A program made the translations under genes and the position numbers. The notes beneath the pieces were generated by a model. The model saw nothing but the letters and a program-made list of their open reading frames with translations, did no database searches and had not been told where the DNA came from. Positions 26,214-35,532 of a stretch of 64,000 bases of DNA are shown here, piece after piece. The stretch spans positions 2,914,501 to 2,978,500 of the forward strand of contig NZ_WYDQ01000001.1 of the NCBI RefSeq assembly GCF_024105635.1, read 5' to 3'. This DNA comes from Oceanicola sp. 502str15 (GTDB taxonomy: Bacteria > Pseudomonadota > Alphaproteobacteria > Rhodobacterales > Rhodobacteraceae). Every line of letters starts with the position of its first letter. Within the stretch, counting starts at the first letter, position 1.

Positions 26214-27179
26214 TCAATCGAGCCTGTCCGCAAGCCAGTTGGACAGGAGGAACTGCGCAATGGCGCCGCGCCGGGCGGGCTTCATCGCGGGATTGTTGCC
26301 CGCGAAAACATCGAGCATCTCCTCACGACTGACCCAGCGGGCATCTTCCAGCTCTTTGGGATCGAGCGTGATGTCGGTGGCGGTGGCCTCGCCGTGGCAG
26401 CCGATCATCAGGGAAGCCGGGAAGGGCCAGGGCTGGGAGGCGAGGTAGCGAACCGGGCCGACCGGCACGCCCGACTCTTCGAACACCTCCCGGCGCACGG
26501 CGGCCTCTATGGTCTCGCCTGGCTCCATGAAGCCCGCGAGAAGCGAGAACATGCCTTCCGGCCAGATCGGGGAGCGGCCCATCAGCACCGAGTTGCCATG
26601 GGTGATGAGCATGATCACCACCGGGTCGGTGCGCGGAAAGTGATGCGCCCCGCAGGCCGCGCAGTGGCGCTCCCACCCGGCCTGGGCCGCAACGCTGGCC
26701 GCGCCGCATTTGGCGCAGAAGCCATGGGTCGCGTGCCAGCCGGTGATCGCCCGGGCAGAGGCGGCTATCTCGGCGTCCAGCGGTGTCATCTGGGCCATGG
26801 CGGCCCGCAGCTCGATGAAGCGGGCCTCCTCCAGCCCGGGGTAGATCTGCTCGGAGCGGTCCAGAAAACTGTCGGGCGCTTCGAGGATCTCGTTGGGCTG
26901 CCATGGGGTTATGTCATGGGCGAACCAGAAGGCGCCATCGGGGGCCTCGCCGAGAAACACGTTCATCAACGCGTGTTCGAGCGCCGGAGACGACAGCGGC
27001 TGAGGGGCGAGGGTCGGCGCATCTTCCGGTCCCTGCATCAGCACCTTGCCGCGCCAGATCGGCAGGTGCCGCGCCATAGGGCCGCGTGCCAAGGCGTCCA
27101 GCGCCGCCGCGTCGGCGCGCAGATCGCCGCGCCTGTTCAGCCCGCCGCCGCCGAATGTGACCTCTTCCGCGTGCCGCAT
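26214..27179 (-). CDS. nudC: NAD(H) diphosphatase NudC
   Basis: Nudix hydrolase that cleaves NAD(H), and in E. coli also removes NAD caps from RNA. 321 residues from ATG 27179. A four-Cys zinc ribbon (CAKC ... CAAC), the Nudix box GFMEPGETIEAAVRREVFEESGV and the NudC-specific SQPWPFPASLM motif just after it are all present. The frame reaches further upstream to 27239 but the extension lacks a good start context. Confidence 0.95.
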   Translation of the reverse strand: MRHAEEVTFGGGGLNRRGDLRADAAALDALARGPMARHLPIWRGKVLMQGPEDAPTLAPQPLSSPALEHALMNVFLGEAPDGAFWFAHDITPWQPNEILEAPDSFLDRSEQIYPGLEEARFIELRAAMAQMTPLDAEIAASARAITGWHATHGFCAKCGAASVAAQAGWERHCAACGAHHFPRTDPVVIMLITHGNSVLMGRSPIWPEGMFSLLAGFMEPGETIEAAVRREVFEESGVPVGPVRYLASQPWPFPASLMIGCHGEATATDITLDPKELEDARWVSREEMLDVFAGNNPAMKPARRGAIAQFLLSNWLADRLD

Positions 27180-27333
27180 CTTCGCTCTCCCGTTGCCTGT
27201 ATCCTCACCCTGCCCGTCTTCTGGCACGGGCCGCAGCACAGCGCAAACTCACGCAACCCTGACTTGCGTGCCGAATTGACATTCGCGCCTGTCGTGCATT
27301 TGGTGCCGCTTCGGCTTCAGACCTGAACAGTTC

Positions 27334-29259
27334 ATGCAATTGCAGACGCCCCAGATGACGGTAACGGCAGACCAGAACGACGCGCCCCGACCGACGACGC
27401 ATGTGCACCTGCGCCTTCTGGCCACGTCAGACCTGCATATGCACCTGCTGCCTTACGACTATCACGCCGACGCTCCGAGCGACGCGGTAGGCCTGTCGCG
27501 CGTGGCCAGCCTGATCGCAGAAGCCCGTGCGGAGGTGCCCGGGGCCCTGCTGCTCGACAATGGCGACTTTCTGCAGGGCACGCCGCTGGGTGATCACGCC
27601 GCCGCGCAGGCCGCATCGGCCGGTGGGCATCCGATGATCGGGGCGATGAATGCGCTGGGCTATGACGCAGTGACATTGGGCAACCACGAGTTCGATTTCG
27701 GGCTGGAGGTGCTGGAGGCGGCGCTGGCGGATGCGCGGTTTCCGGTGGTGTCGGCCAATGCATTGCGGCGGCGCGGCGCTGCGCCGCTGGAGGACGTGGG
27801 ACTGGTGCTGCCCCGCGTGATCCTAAAGCGACGCCTGAGCGACGGGGCGGGGCATCTGCACGACATTCGCATCGGTGTTCTGGGGGTGCTGCCGCCGCAG
27901 GTGGTGCATTGGGACAGGGAGCGGCTGGAGGGCCGGATCGAGGTGCGCTGCATGATCGATGCCGCCCGCGCCCATGTTGCCGCGCTTTGCGATGAGGGGG
28001 CGGATGTTGTGATTCTGCTGGCGCATTGCGGCCCGAGCGACAGGCCCGTGCAGGCGGGGATGGAGAATGCGTTGGTGCCGCTTGCAGGGATCGAGGGGGT
28101 GGATGCGCTGGTGGCCGGGCATGTTCATCGGCTCATTCCGGGGCCACACTTCACAGGCCTGCCCGGATTGGATGCCGAGGCGGGGCGCGTGCAGGGGAAG
28201 CCGGTGGTGATGCCGGGGATCGCGGGCAGCCATCTTGGGGTGCTCGACCTCTGGCTTGCCCCCGACGCGGAGGGCTGGCGGCCCGCCGCCGCCCATACCG
28301 CGCTGCGCCCGATTGCCCGGCGCGGGGCCCATGGCCCGGAGCCGCTGGTCGAGGACGCGCCGGAGGTGGTTGCCGAGGTCGCAAAAGCACATGCCGCCAC
28401 GCTTGCCAGCATGCGCCGCCCGATCGGCCGGAGCGAGATTGCGCTGCACAGCTTCACCAGCTTCGCCGCCCCCTGCCCCGTCATCCACGCGATCAACGCG
28501 GCGCAGCGCTGGTATGTGACGCAGGCGCTTGGCCCCGTGGCCGAGCCCGTCCTGGCTGCCGCGGCCCCTTTCAAGACCGGCGGGCCCTCGGGCGCAGAGG
28601 CCTTCACCAACATCGCCGCCGGCACCCTGAGCTACCGTGACCTTTCCGCGCTCTACCCCTTTCCCAACACACTGCGCGCAATCCGCGTGACCGGCGCGGA
28701 GCTGCGCGACTGGCTCGAACGCGCTGCGGCGGCATTCAACCGGATCGTGCCGGGTGCGGCCAATCAGGCGCTGCTGAACCCAGCCTTTCCCGGCTACGAT
28801 TTTGACGTGATCGCCGGGATCGAATGGCAGCTCGACCTCTCGTGCCCCGCACTCTGGAGCCACGATGGCCTGCCCCTCGGCCCCGGGCCGGGCCGGGTGC
28901 GCGGGCTGCGCCATGGCGGCGAGGCGGTGGAAGACGACGACCGTTTCATCGTTGCCACCAACAGCTACAGGATTGGTGGCACGGGCCTTTACGCGCCGCT
29001 GGCGGAAGCCGAGGTTGTGCTGTCGGAGCAGATCCAGAATCGCGAGGTGCTGGCCCGATACCTGGCGCAGAAAGCCAGCTTTGACGGCCCGGTTGCGGAG
29101 TGCTGGCGCTTTGCCCCGATGGACGGCGCCACGGTGCATTTTGACAGCGGGCGGGGTGTTTTGCACCATCTGCCCGGCATCAGGGCCGAGGGAGGGGAAG
29201 CGATGGAGCCGGCCGGGCTGACGACCGACGGATTTCAACGGCTGCGGCTCACCATCTGA
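27334..29259 (+). CDS. Metallophosphoesterase / 2',3'-cyclic-nucleotide 2'-phosphodiesterase-5'-nucleotidase family protein
   Basis: 641 residues. Metallophosphoesterase motifs in order: TSDLHMH, DNGDFLQG, GNHEFDFG, LLAHCG and AGHVH; the C-terminal 5'-nucleotidase domain starts near residue 370 (PFKTGGPSGAEAFTNIAAG, FPNTLRAIRVTGAELRDWLERA). This matches CpdB, which turns 2',3'-cyclic nucleotides into nucleosides. CpdB is normally periplasmic, but no signal peptide is visible here: the protein starts with about 25 polar residues. Either export is lost, an unusual start lies upstream, or the enzyme works in the cytosol. Confidence 0.88.
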   Translation: MQLQTPQMTVTADQNDAPRPTTHVHLRLLATSDLHMHLLPYDYHADAPSDAVGLSRVASLIAEARAEVPGALLLDNGDFLQGTPLGDHAAAQAASAGGHPMIGAMNALGYDAVTLGNHEFDFGLEVLEAALADARFPVVSANALRRRGAAPLEDVGLVLPRVILKRRLSDGAGHLHDIRIGVLGVLPPQVVHWDRERLEGRIEVRCMIDAARAHVAALCDEGADVVILLAHCGPSDRPVQAGMENALVPLAGIEGVDALVAGHVHRLIPGPHFTGLPGLDAEAGRVQGKPVVMPGIAGSHLGVLDLWLAPDAEGWRPAAAHTALRPIARRGAHGPEPLVEDAPEVVAEVAKAHAATLASMRRPIGRSEIALHSFTSFAAPCPVIHAINAAQRWYVTQALGPVAEPVLAAAAPFKTGGPSGAEAFTNIAAGTLSYRDLSALYPFPNTLRAIRVTGAELRDWLERAAAAFNRIVPGAANQALLNPAFPGYDFDVIAGIEWQLDLSCPALWSHDGLPLGPGPGRVRGLRHGGEAVEDDDRFIVATNSYRIGGTGLYAPLAEAEVVLSEQIQNREVLARYLAQKASFDGPVAECWRFAPMDGATVHFDSGRGVLHHLPGIRAEGGEAMEPAGLTTDGFQRLRLTI

Positions 29260-29319
29260 GCCTCTGGCTTTGGCGCGTGGGCCGCGCTAGGGAGTGCCAG
29301 CAGCACCATGGAGCAGCAT

Positions 29320-29673
29320 ATGCGCAAGATCATCTGGCTCATCGCCATCCTCGCCATCGCCGGGCTGGCCGCCGCCTTTACCAAGCCGAGCGAGGCCGAT
29401 GTGGAAGCCGAGCTGAAAGCCCTGTTTCTTCAGCGCCTAGCCTCCACCAACCCCAGCGCACAGCAGGACGGGGGCGCCTTTGCGCTGACGCTGATGTGCA
29501 AGGCAGACCAGGACGCCTGCTACGAGATCGTGCGGGCCGGGCTGGATGTGAATTACGACGACCGGACGCTCTATGCCGCGATAGATGTCTCTGGTTTTGG
29601 CGAGGATATCCGCTGCTACGGTGCCTTCACCCGGTTCTTCTGCGACGGCGACATTCCGGTGCAGAAGCGCTGA
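29320..29673 (+). CDS. Small exported protein of unknown function
   Basis: 117 residues from ATG 29320 (an upstream in-frame ATG at 29308 adds four). The N-terminus is a signal peptide or membrane anchor (MRKIIWLIAILAIAGLAAAF). The mature part has four Cys (MCK...DACYE, IRCYG, FFCDG) that could form two disulfides in the periplasm. It resembles DUF4359-type small exported proteins in layout, but I am not certain. The SRP RNA gene begins 37 bases after its stop. Confidence 0.65.
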   Translation: MRKIIWLIAILAIAGLAAAFTKPSEADVEAELKALFLQRLASTNPSAQQDGGAFALTLMCKADQDACYEIVRAGLDVNYDDRTLYAAIDVSGFGEDIRCYGAFTRFFCDGDIPVQKR

Positions 29674-29710
29674 CCTTGCGAATCCCGCGCACCGCCACTA
29701 GATAACGCCC

Positions 29711-29806
29711 TGAGAGGTTGGCGCGGGCGAGCGCCTCGCCAACCCGGTCAGATCCGGAAGGAAGCAGCCGTAACGAGCCCCGCTTGGGTCGTTGTCCAGC
29801 CTCTCA
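29711..29806 (+). ncRNA. ffs: Signal recognition particle RNA, small bacterial (4.5S) type
   Basis: About 96 nt. The ends pair (TGAGAGGTTGG with CCAGCCTCTCA), and the apical part holds the universal Ffh-binding domain: GGTCAGATCCGGAAGGAAGC followed by AGCCGTAACGAG. Together with Ffh it targets nascent membrane proteins to the Sec translocase. The ends are set by the outer helix and may be off by a few bases. The location a little upstream of dnaX-ybaB-recR is familiar in alphaproteobacteria. Confidence 0.92.
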
Positions 29807-29812
29807 CCCCAA

Positions 29813-29835
29813 GCGTTTTCGCTCTGCGAAAACGC
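29813..29835 (+). terminator. Hairpin directly after the SRP RNA
   Basis: GCGTTTTCG-CTCTG-CGAAAACGC, a perfect nine-base stem with a five-base loop, starting six bases after the SRP RNA. There is no T-run behind it, so termination efficiency is uncertain, but it may set the RNA 3' end. A second nested hairpin (TATCGC-GCA-GCGATA core) follows around 29845-29880. Confidence 0.45.
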
Positions 29836-29933
29836 GGGGGCACCTCGAGCGTATCGCGCAGCGATATGCCGAGAGTGCCCAAGCGCCTCCCGCACACCGA
29901 CACCCGCGAAGCGAGGCCGGCGCCCACCCTGCC

Positions 29934-31463
29934 CTAGAGATTGTCCACCACCCGCTCCGGATCTGCCTCGGCATAGTCCGCCAGAACGCCCGCAATCTCT
30001 TCATTGCCGGTAAACACCAGGTATCCGCGATACAGGGGTAGCCCTGCCTCCAGCGCCAGCCGAACGCAGCCCAGATGGTCGCGGCTTTCGCGGTCGGGTG
30101 CGTTGGCCGCGCCATGCAGCGTGGTGCCCAGCAGGTCGCCGCCGTAGCTGTTGAGGTGGCCAAGGTTCGGCCCGAGCGCCAGAAGGAATGCCATGATGTC
30201 CGACAGGCCCTCCCAGCCGGCAATCTGCACCGGCGGCACGCCCATGCCATCAGGCCGGTCCCACTCCATCCCGGCGGCCACCAGCGCCTTGACCCGTGGC
30301 AGGGCGCCAGGCAGATGGATGATGCCGCGCAGCATGTCGCGGGTCTCGTCCGAGAGGTCTTGGGGCACGATCCGGCCATCGGGCACACGCCCCTCGGCGG
30401 CGGCGGCCAGCCGGGCGTCCTGCCCCGCCAGCACCGTCTCCCCGCCCGCATCGGCGATGACACGCGCCACCTCGGCATTGCCGAAGATCCGGGCGGTGGC
30501 ATAGGGGCTGCGCCCGTCCCACTGGGCAGTGAGCGAGGCCCCGGCGGCAATCAGGAGCTGCGCCGTTTCGCCCGAGCGCATCCGGCGCGCGGCCTGATGA
30601 AGGGCGGTTGCCTTCATGGCGGGCTGGCCGGATGGGTGATCTGCCACACCTTCGTCGGGATCAGCCCCGGCCTCCAGCAACATCTGCACCGCATTCAGAT
30701 CGTCGAAGTCGAGCGCCCGCAACAGGGCATTGGTTCCGGCCGGGTCAGCGCCCGCCTCCAGCAGCATCCGCAGGCCCTCGCAGTGGCCCAGTTCGCAGGC
30801 GTGGTAGAGCGACTCGCCATCGTCGGGGTTCGCCCCGTGATCGAGCAGCCAGCGGCCCAGCGCCATGTTGTTGGAGTGCCCGATGGCTCCGTAGAGCGGT
30901 GAGAGCATGTGCCCCGATCCACCCGGCTCGGGCTTGCCGGCGTTGACATCGGCGCCGTGGGCGAGGAGCAGCTTGGCCAGCCGCAGCATGTCCTGCTCGG
31001 TGCCATCGCCATGGATCCAACGGGAAAATGCCAGATGGCAGAGGGGCGGCGCGCCCTCGATTTCTGCCGTTGCCGCGCCGGGGTCGACCGCAATGGCAGC
31101 TTCCAAGGCCTCCACGTCGTAAAGCGCTGCCGCCACGCCAAGGTCGGCGCGGGCAAGGTCGGGGGCGACGGCCAGCACCTCGCGCACGGCCCAGTGAAAC
31201 CCGTTCTCCAGCGCCTCGCGCAGTCGCCGCAGGCGCTGCTCGGGTGAGGCGGCTTTCAGCTCGGTGCGCAGCTTGAGGCAGGGCCAGCTTTCGGCCCCTT
31301 CCTCGCGGGCGACAATGTGCAGGGCATCGACGTGGCGCAGGGGTGCGCGGCGTTCTGGCGGCAGGTGCGCGGCGGCCCTTGCCAACGCCTCGGGCTCGCC
31401 GGAGGCATGGGCCTTCTTCAGCCGTTTGGCGGCGCGGCGATAGCGATCAATCTCGGAGGTCAT
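29934..31463 (-). CDS. Ankyrin-repeat protein
   Basis: 509 residues without signal peptide. The middle part carries several ankyrin repeats, for example YGAIGHSNNMALGRWLLDHGANPDDGESLYHACELGH, then GLRMLLEAGADPAGTNALLRALDF, NAVQMLLEAGADPDEG and TALHQAARRMRSGETAQLLIAAGASL. The N-terminal 100 residues resemble the head of similar alphaproteobacterial ankyrin proteins (RRAAKRLKKAHASGEPEALARAAAHLP). Likely a protein-binding scaffold in the cytosol; the partner is unknown. It is transcribed against ffs and dnaX, between them. Confidence 0.85.
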   Translation of the reverse strand: MTSEIDRYRRAAKRLKKAHASGEPEALARAAAHLPPERRAPLRHVDALHIVAREEGAESWPCLKLRTELKAASPEQRLRRLREALENGFHWAVREVLAVAPDLARADLGVAAALYDVEALEAAIAVDPGAATAEIEGAPPLCHLAFSRWIHGDGTEQDMLRLAKLLLAHGADVNAGKPEPGGSGHMLSPLYGAIGHSNNMALGRWLLDHGANPDDGESLYHACELGHCEGLRMLLEAGADPAGTNALLRALDFDDLNAVQMLLEAGADPDEGVADHPSGQPAMKATALHQAARRMRSGETAQLLIAAGASLTAQWDGRSPYATARIFGNAEVARVIADAGGETVLAGQDARLAAAAEGRVPDGRIVPQDLSDETRDMLRGIIHLPGALPRVKALVAAGMEWDRPDGMGVPPVQIAGWEGLSDIMAFLLALGPNLGHLNSYGGDLLGTTLHGAANAPDRESRDHLGCVRLALEAGLPLYRGYLVFTGNEEIAGVLADYAEADPERVVDNL

Positions 31464-31656
31464 CTGTCAGGTTTCCCTTGTCGGGGCCCGTTGGTCCGCC
31501 CGGGTGGGCCACAAGAAAAACCGAAATCTCGGCTGTGGATTCTCAAGGTGCCTTGCAGCTTTCCGCGGACCGGGGGTGCCGCCCTGTGCGGCAGGGAAAG
31601 GCTATCTCGCGTCCTGCGACATAGGCAAGAGGCTGCAATGCGCCTAGGGTGCCACC

Positions 31657-32043
31657 ATGCAGGATGGATGCCCCGAAGACCCCGACACCAAGACCGAATG
31701 GGCCGAAAGCCGCACGGATTGGGCCGAGGACCGCACGCTTCAGGCCAACGAGCGCACCTTTGCCGGATGGATGCGGACCGGCCTTGGGGCGGTGGCGGTG
31801 GCGATCGGGCTGAAGGCGGTGTTCGGCGACTTCGATCCGACATGGGCCGCCAAGGCGGTGGCCTCGCTGTTCATCCTTGCTGCACTGGTGATTTTCTGGT
31901 TCGCGCAGCGCAATGCGCGGCGCACTCACCACCGGCTGGAGGACCACGCGGCCGAACCCATGGGCCACACGCATTTTACCCTCGTCGCTGCCATCTTCGC
32001 CTTTGCGAGCGCGGCCGTCGGCTTCGTGCTCTGGTCGCTTTGA
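31657..32043 (+). CDS. DUF202 (YidH-type) small membrane protein
   Basis: 128 residues with three hydrophobic spans (about 42-58, 67-84 and 107-126). The signature DWAEDRTLQANERTFAGWMRTGLG before the first span is that of the DUF202 family. Its function is not established. It lies 60 bases before dnaX on the same strand and might share its promoter. The 193 bases upstream of it show no ORF or clear RNA. Confidence 0.83.
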   Translation: MQDGCPEDPDTKTEWAESRTDWAEDRTLQANERTFAGWMRTGLGAVAVAIGLKAVFGDFDPTWAAKAVASLFILAALVIFWFAQRNARRTHHRLEDHAAEPMGHTHFTLVAAIFAFASAAVGFVLWSL

Positions 32044-32103
32044 GCCATGGACCTTGGGCGGGTCAGCCCCTAGATTGGGCGTAACCCACCGCTTTGAGGC
32101 CCC

Positions 32104-33855
32104 ATGAGCGAAACCGCCAAATCCGGCTACCAGGTTCTTGCCCGCAAGTACCGCCCGCAGACCTTTGCCGACCTCGTCGGGCAAGAGGTGATGGTGCGCA
32201 CGCTGAAGAACGCCTTTGCGGCGGACCGGATCGCGCAGGCCTTCATCATGACCGGCATCCGCGGCACCGGGAAGACGACCACGGCCCGGATCATCGCCAA
32301 GGGACTGAACTGCGAGCAAGGCCCCACGACCGACCCCTGCGGCACCTGCGCCGCCTGCACCGCGATTGCCGAGGGGCGGCACGTGGACGTGATCGAGATG
32401 GACGCCGCGAGCAACACCGGCATCGACGATATCCGCGCCGAAGTGCTTGATACCGTTCACTATGCGCCGGCGTCGAGCCGCTACAAGGTTTACATCATCG
32501 ACGAGGTTCACATGCTGTCGAAGAGCGCGTTCAACGCGCTCCTGAAGACGCTGGAAGAGCCGCCCGCCCACGCCAAGTTCATCTTTGCCACCACCGAGAT
32601 CCGCAAGGTGCCGGTGACGGTTCTGAGCCGCTGCCAGCGGTTCGATCTGCGCCGGATCGAGCCGGAGGACATGATTGCGCTGATGCGCCGGATTGCCGAG
32701 GCCGAGGGCGGCAAGATCACCGACGATGCGCTGGCGCTGCTGGCGCGGGCTTCGGAAGGCTCGGCGCGGGATGCGACCTCGCTGCTCGACCAGGCGCTGG
32801 GACAAGGTGGCGAGGAAGCGAGCGCCGAGACGGTGCGCGCCATGCTCGGGCTGGCCGACAGGGGCCGGGTGCTGGACCTGTTCGAGATGGTGCTGCGCGG
32901 CGATGCGCCCGGTGCTCTGGGCGAGTTGGCGCAGCAATATGCCGAGGGCGCAGACCCGATGGCGGTGCTGCGCGACCTGGCCGAAGTGACCCATTGGGTC
33001 TCTGTCACCCAGATCACGCCGGATGCGGGCGACGACCCCACCGTCTCGCCCGACGAGCGCGACAGGGGCCGGGCGCTTGCCGAGGCGATCAGCATGCGGG
33101 TGTTGTCGCGGATGTGGCAGATGCTGCTGAAATCGCTGGAAGAAGTGAGCCAGGCGCCGAATGCGATGATGGCCGCCGAAATGGCGATCATCCGGCTGAC
33201 CCATGTGTCGGAACTGCCGACGCCCGACGAGCTGATCCGCAAGTTGCAGGACATGCCCCCGCCTCCGCCGGGTGGTGGTGGCGGCGGCGGGAATGGCGTG
33301 GCAGCCCCCTCGCAGGGTGCCGCGCCCGTGAGCCGGGGCGCCGCGCCGGCCGTGTCCGCCTCTGCGGGAACGCCACATGGCACCGCAACGGCTCTGGCAA
33401 TGGAGCCCGAGGTGGCGCTGGCCCGCTATGCGCGGTTCGAGGACATGGTGGAGCTGATCCGCCACCACCGCGACGTGAAGCTGCTGGTCGAGGTGGAAAC
33501 CACCCTGCGGCTGGCTCGCTACCAGCCCGGCCGGATCGAGTTTGAACCCACCGACGATGCCGCCCCCGACCTTGCCTCCCGGCTTGGCGCGAGGTTGCAG
33601 ACCTGGACGGGCGTGCGCTGGGGCGTGTCGGTCGTGGGCTCCGGCGGTGGCGAGACGATTGCCGAGGTGCGCGATGCCGAACGGCTGGCGCTGGAGGCCG
33701 AAGCGATGCAGCACCCGCTGGTGCAATCGGTGCTGATGCAATTTCCCGGTGCGAAGATCCGCGAGATCCGCACCGTGAAGGAGATCGAAGCGGAGGCCGC
33801 CGCGGAGGCGCTTCCGGAAGTGGACGACGAATGGGACCCCTTTGAAGAGGACTGA
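32104..33855 (+). CDS. dnaX: DNA polymerase III subunit gamma/tau
   Basis: Clamp-loader ATPase of the replicative polymerase, 583 residues. Walker A GIRGTGKT (51-58), the four-Cys zinc site (Cys70, 79, 82, 85), IIDEVHML Walker B, LLKTLEEPP and the sensor segment SRCQRFDLRR are all present. After about residue 380 there is a Pro- and Gly-rich linker (a run of Pro followed by a run of Gly) and a tau-type C-terminal domain. No A-rich slippery sequence for a shortened gamma product was seen. ybaB and recR follow on the same strand, the usual order. Confidence 0.97.
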   Translation: MSETAKSGYQVLARKYRPQTFADLVGQEVMVRTLKNAFAADRIAQAFIMTGIRGTGKTTTARIIAKGLNCEQGPTTDPCGTCAACTAIAEGRHVDVIEMDAASNTGIDDIRAEVLDTVHYAPASSRYKVYIIDEVHMLSKSAFNALLKTLEEPPAHAKFIFATTEIRKVPVTVLSRCQRFDLRRIEPEDMIALMRRIAEAEGGKITDDALALLARASEGSARDATSLLDQALGQGGEEASAETVRAMLGLADRGRVLDLFEMVLRGDAPGALGELAQQYAEGADPMAVLRDLAEVTHWVSVTQITPDAGDDPTVSPDERDRGRALAEAISMRVLSRMWQMLLKSLEEVSQAPNAMMAAEMAIIRLTHVSELPTPDELIRKLQDMPPPPPGGGGGGGNGVAAPSQGAAPVSRGAAPAVSASAGTPHGTATALAMEPEVALARYARFEDMVELIRHHRDVKLLVEVETTLRLARYQPGRIEFEPTDDAAPDLASRLGARLQTWTGVRWGVSVVGSGGGETIAEVRDAERLALEAEAMQHPLVQSVLMQFPGAKIREIRTVKEIEAEAAAEALPEVDDEWDPFEED

Positions 33856-33882
33856 TCCCTTCTACACGCGAAAGGTTACGAC

Positions 33883-34227
33883 ATGCTTAAAGGACTGGGC
33901 CAGCTGGGCGATATGGCCAAGATGATGAAGGCCGCTCAGGAGATGCAGGGCAAGATGGCGGCGCTCCAGGAGGAGTTGGCCGAGATGACCGTGGAGGGCG
34001 AAAGCGGCGCCGGGCTGGTGAAGGCCCGCTGCACCGCCAAGGGCGTGCTCAACGGGCTGGATATCGACCCCTCGATCTTCAACCCCGAGGAAAAGGAAGT
34101 GGTCGAAGACCTCATCCTCGCCGCGATCAAGGACGCCCAGGCCAAGGCCCAGGTGAAGGCGCGGCAGGAGATGGAAAAGATCACCCGCGAGATGGGCCTG
34201 CCCGAGGGGATGGACCTGCCGATCTGA
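33883..34227 (+). CDS. ybaB: YbaB/EbfC nucleoid-associated protein
   Basis: 114 residues, a small dimeric DNA-binding protein of the YbaB family ([40 protein letters not shown], then IDPSIF and [15 protein letters not shown]). Found between dnaX and recR in most bacteria; binds DNA and shapes the nucleoid. An AAAGG ribosome-binding site precedes ATG 33883, and recR starts 13 bases after the stop. Confidence 0.95.
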   Translation: MLKGLGQLGDMAKMMKAAQEMQGKMAALQEELAEMTVEGESGAGLVKARCTAKGVLNGLDIDPSIFNPEEKEVVEDLILAAIKDAQAKAQVKARQEMEKITREMGLPEGMDLPI

Positions 34228-34240
34228 GGCGGGCCAGCGC

Positions 34241-34840
34241 ATGGCAGGGGATCAGGAAGAGATCGAAGGGCTGATCGCGCTGATGGCGCGGCTGCCCGGG
34301 CTCGGGCCGCGCTCGGCCCGGCGGGCGGTGCTTCAGCTCATCAAGAAGCGCGGCCAGCTCCTGATGCCGCTGGCCGACGCCATGCGCCAAGTCGCTGAAA
34401 CCGCGAGAGAATGCCTGCGCTGCGGCAATGTGGGCACCGCCGACATCTGCTCGATCTGCCTCAGCGAGAAACGCGGCACGGGCGAGCTTTGCGTGGTGGA
34501 AGACGTGGCCGACCTTTGGGCGATGGAGCGGGCGGGCGTGTTCAAGGGGCGCTACCACGTGCTGGGTGGCGTACTTTCGGCGCTGGACGCCGTGGGGCCG
34601 GAAGAGCTGCGGATTCCGCGGTTGGCGGAGCGGGTGCGCGACGAGGGCATCCGCGAGGTGATCCTTGCGCTGAACGCCACCGTCGACGGCCAGACCACGG
34701 CGCATTACATCGCGGACCAGCTCGAGGACATGGGCGTTGCCATCACCTCGCTGGCGCAGGGCGTGCCGGTGGGCGGCGAGCTGGATTACCTTGACGACGG
34801 CACCATCGGCGCGGCGCTCAGGGCCCGCAAGGCGCTTTAG
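34241..34840 (+). CDS. recR: Recombination mediator RecR
   Basis: 199 residues. Helix-hairpin-helix ([13 protein letters not shown]), a C4 zinc finger (Cys58, Cys61, Cys70, Cys73), a Toprim domain ([28 protein letters not shown]) and the Walker-B-like end ([19 protein letters not shown]) are clear. With RecF and RecO it loads RecA on gapped DNA. The stop overlaps the stop of the convergent exported-protein gene by three bases. Confidence 0.97.
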   Translation: MAGDQEEIEGLIALMARLPGLGPRSARRAVLQLIKKRGQLLMPLADAMRQVAETARECLRCGNVGTADICSICLSEKRGTGELCVVEDVADLWAMERAGVFKGRYHVLGGVLSALDAVGPEELRIPRLAERVRDEGIREVILALNATVDGQTTAHYIADQLEDMGVAITSLAQGVPVGGELDYLDDGTIGAALRARKAL

Positions 34841-35397
34841 CCCGCGAGGCCTTCGCACACCTCAGGGCCCCAGTCGATCACGGTCCAGCCTGCCTTGCGG
34901 AAGACCCCGTTGTCGAACACCTGCCCGTAATCCCAATCCTGCCCTTCGGCCTGTTCCATGGCGTGGGCGAACAGCACCACATCCCCCGGCTCCAGCACGA
35001 AAAGCGTTTCGGCAGAGATGCTTGTGCCCGCACGCAGGCTCACCGGGCCGCCCTTCCAGCCGATGCAGCCGGACTCGCCGATCGTGCGGATCGGCAGGAG
35101 CGAGAGCCTGCGGCGGATGTCGAGATCGGGGATGTCGAGGCTGCGGCGGCTGGTGTCGATGGTGCAGCCCTCCTCCTCGGCCTTTATCCGCGCCAGCCGG
35201 GCCTTTTGGTCCGCGCTCAGGGCAGGGGTCTTGGTGGTGCAGCCGTCATTGCCGAAGATCGCCTCGCCGAGCGGCGAGCCGAAGCAGTAGCCCGCCTCAT
35301 GGAAGATCGCGTTGCGGGTGAACCAGAGCTCGTCGCAGGTTCCGTCTCCGGCGAGGGCGGGGCTGGCGAGGAGCAGGAGGGCTGTGGCGAGGCGCAT
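34837..35397 (-). CDS. Exported DUF4453/YARHG-like protein
   Basis: 186 residues from ATG 35397, which begins a signal peptide ([17 protein letters not shown]). The first mature segment [35 protein letters not shown] resembles the YARHG module and is followed by a domain seen in Rhodobacteraceae DUF4453 proteins, rich in Asp/Gly strands. Probably periplasmic; no enzyme motif. The start codon sits only four bases after the T-tract of the terminator of the upstream trcR gene and has no visible ribosome-binding site; the frame is open upstream to a TTG at 35460. Confidence 0.7.
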   Translation of the reverse strand: MRLATALLLLASPALAGDGTCDELWFTRNAIFHEAGYCFGSPLGEAIFGNDGCTTKTPALSADQKARLARIKAEEEGCTIDTSRRSLDIPDLDIRRRLSLLPIRTIGESGCIGWKGGPVSLRAGTSISAETLFVLEPGDVVLFAHAMEQAEGQDWDYGQVFDNGVFRKAGWTVIDWGPEVCEGLAG

Positions 35398-35400
35398 GGC

Positions 35401-35433
35401 AAAGAAAATCCCGGCAGAGTGAACTGCCGGGAT
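35401..35433 (-). terminator. Intrinsic terminator after trcR
   Basis: On the minus strand ATCCCGGCAG-TTCACT-CTGCCGGGAT, a perfect ten-base stem, is followed by TTTCTTT: a classic intrinsic terminator. It lies 100 bases past the trcR stop and ends within a few bases of the next gene's ATG (35397). Confidence 0.8.
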
Positions 35434-35532
35434 GGTCCTGTGTCCGGTCCCGCAAATCAAGGGGCGGGTTGGCGGGAGATCCTCGGGGCAGGCCCGAGGA
35501 TGGCAGCCATCTGCCCGCGCGGGCGTGCCCGA

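Noticed and set aside
33240..33330. Programmed frameshift in dnaX making a short gamma subunit
   Set aside because: The Pro/Gly-rich linker has no A- or T-rich slippery heptamer; only GC-rich codon runs are seen.
31543..33741. 732-codon antisense frame over dnaX
   Set aside because: Shadow of dnaX codon bias; His/Arg/Gln-rich without motifs.
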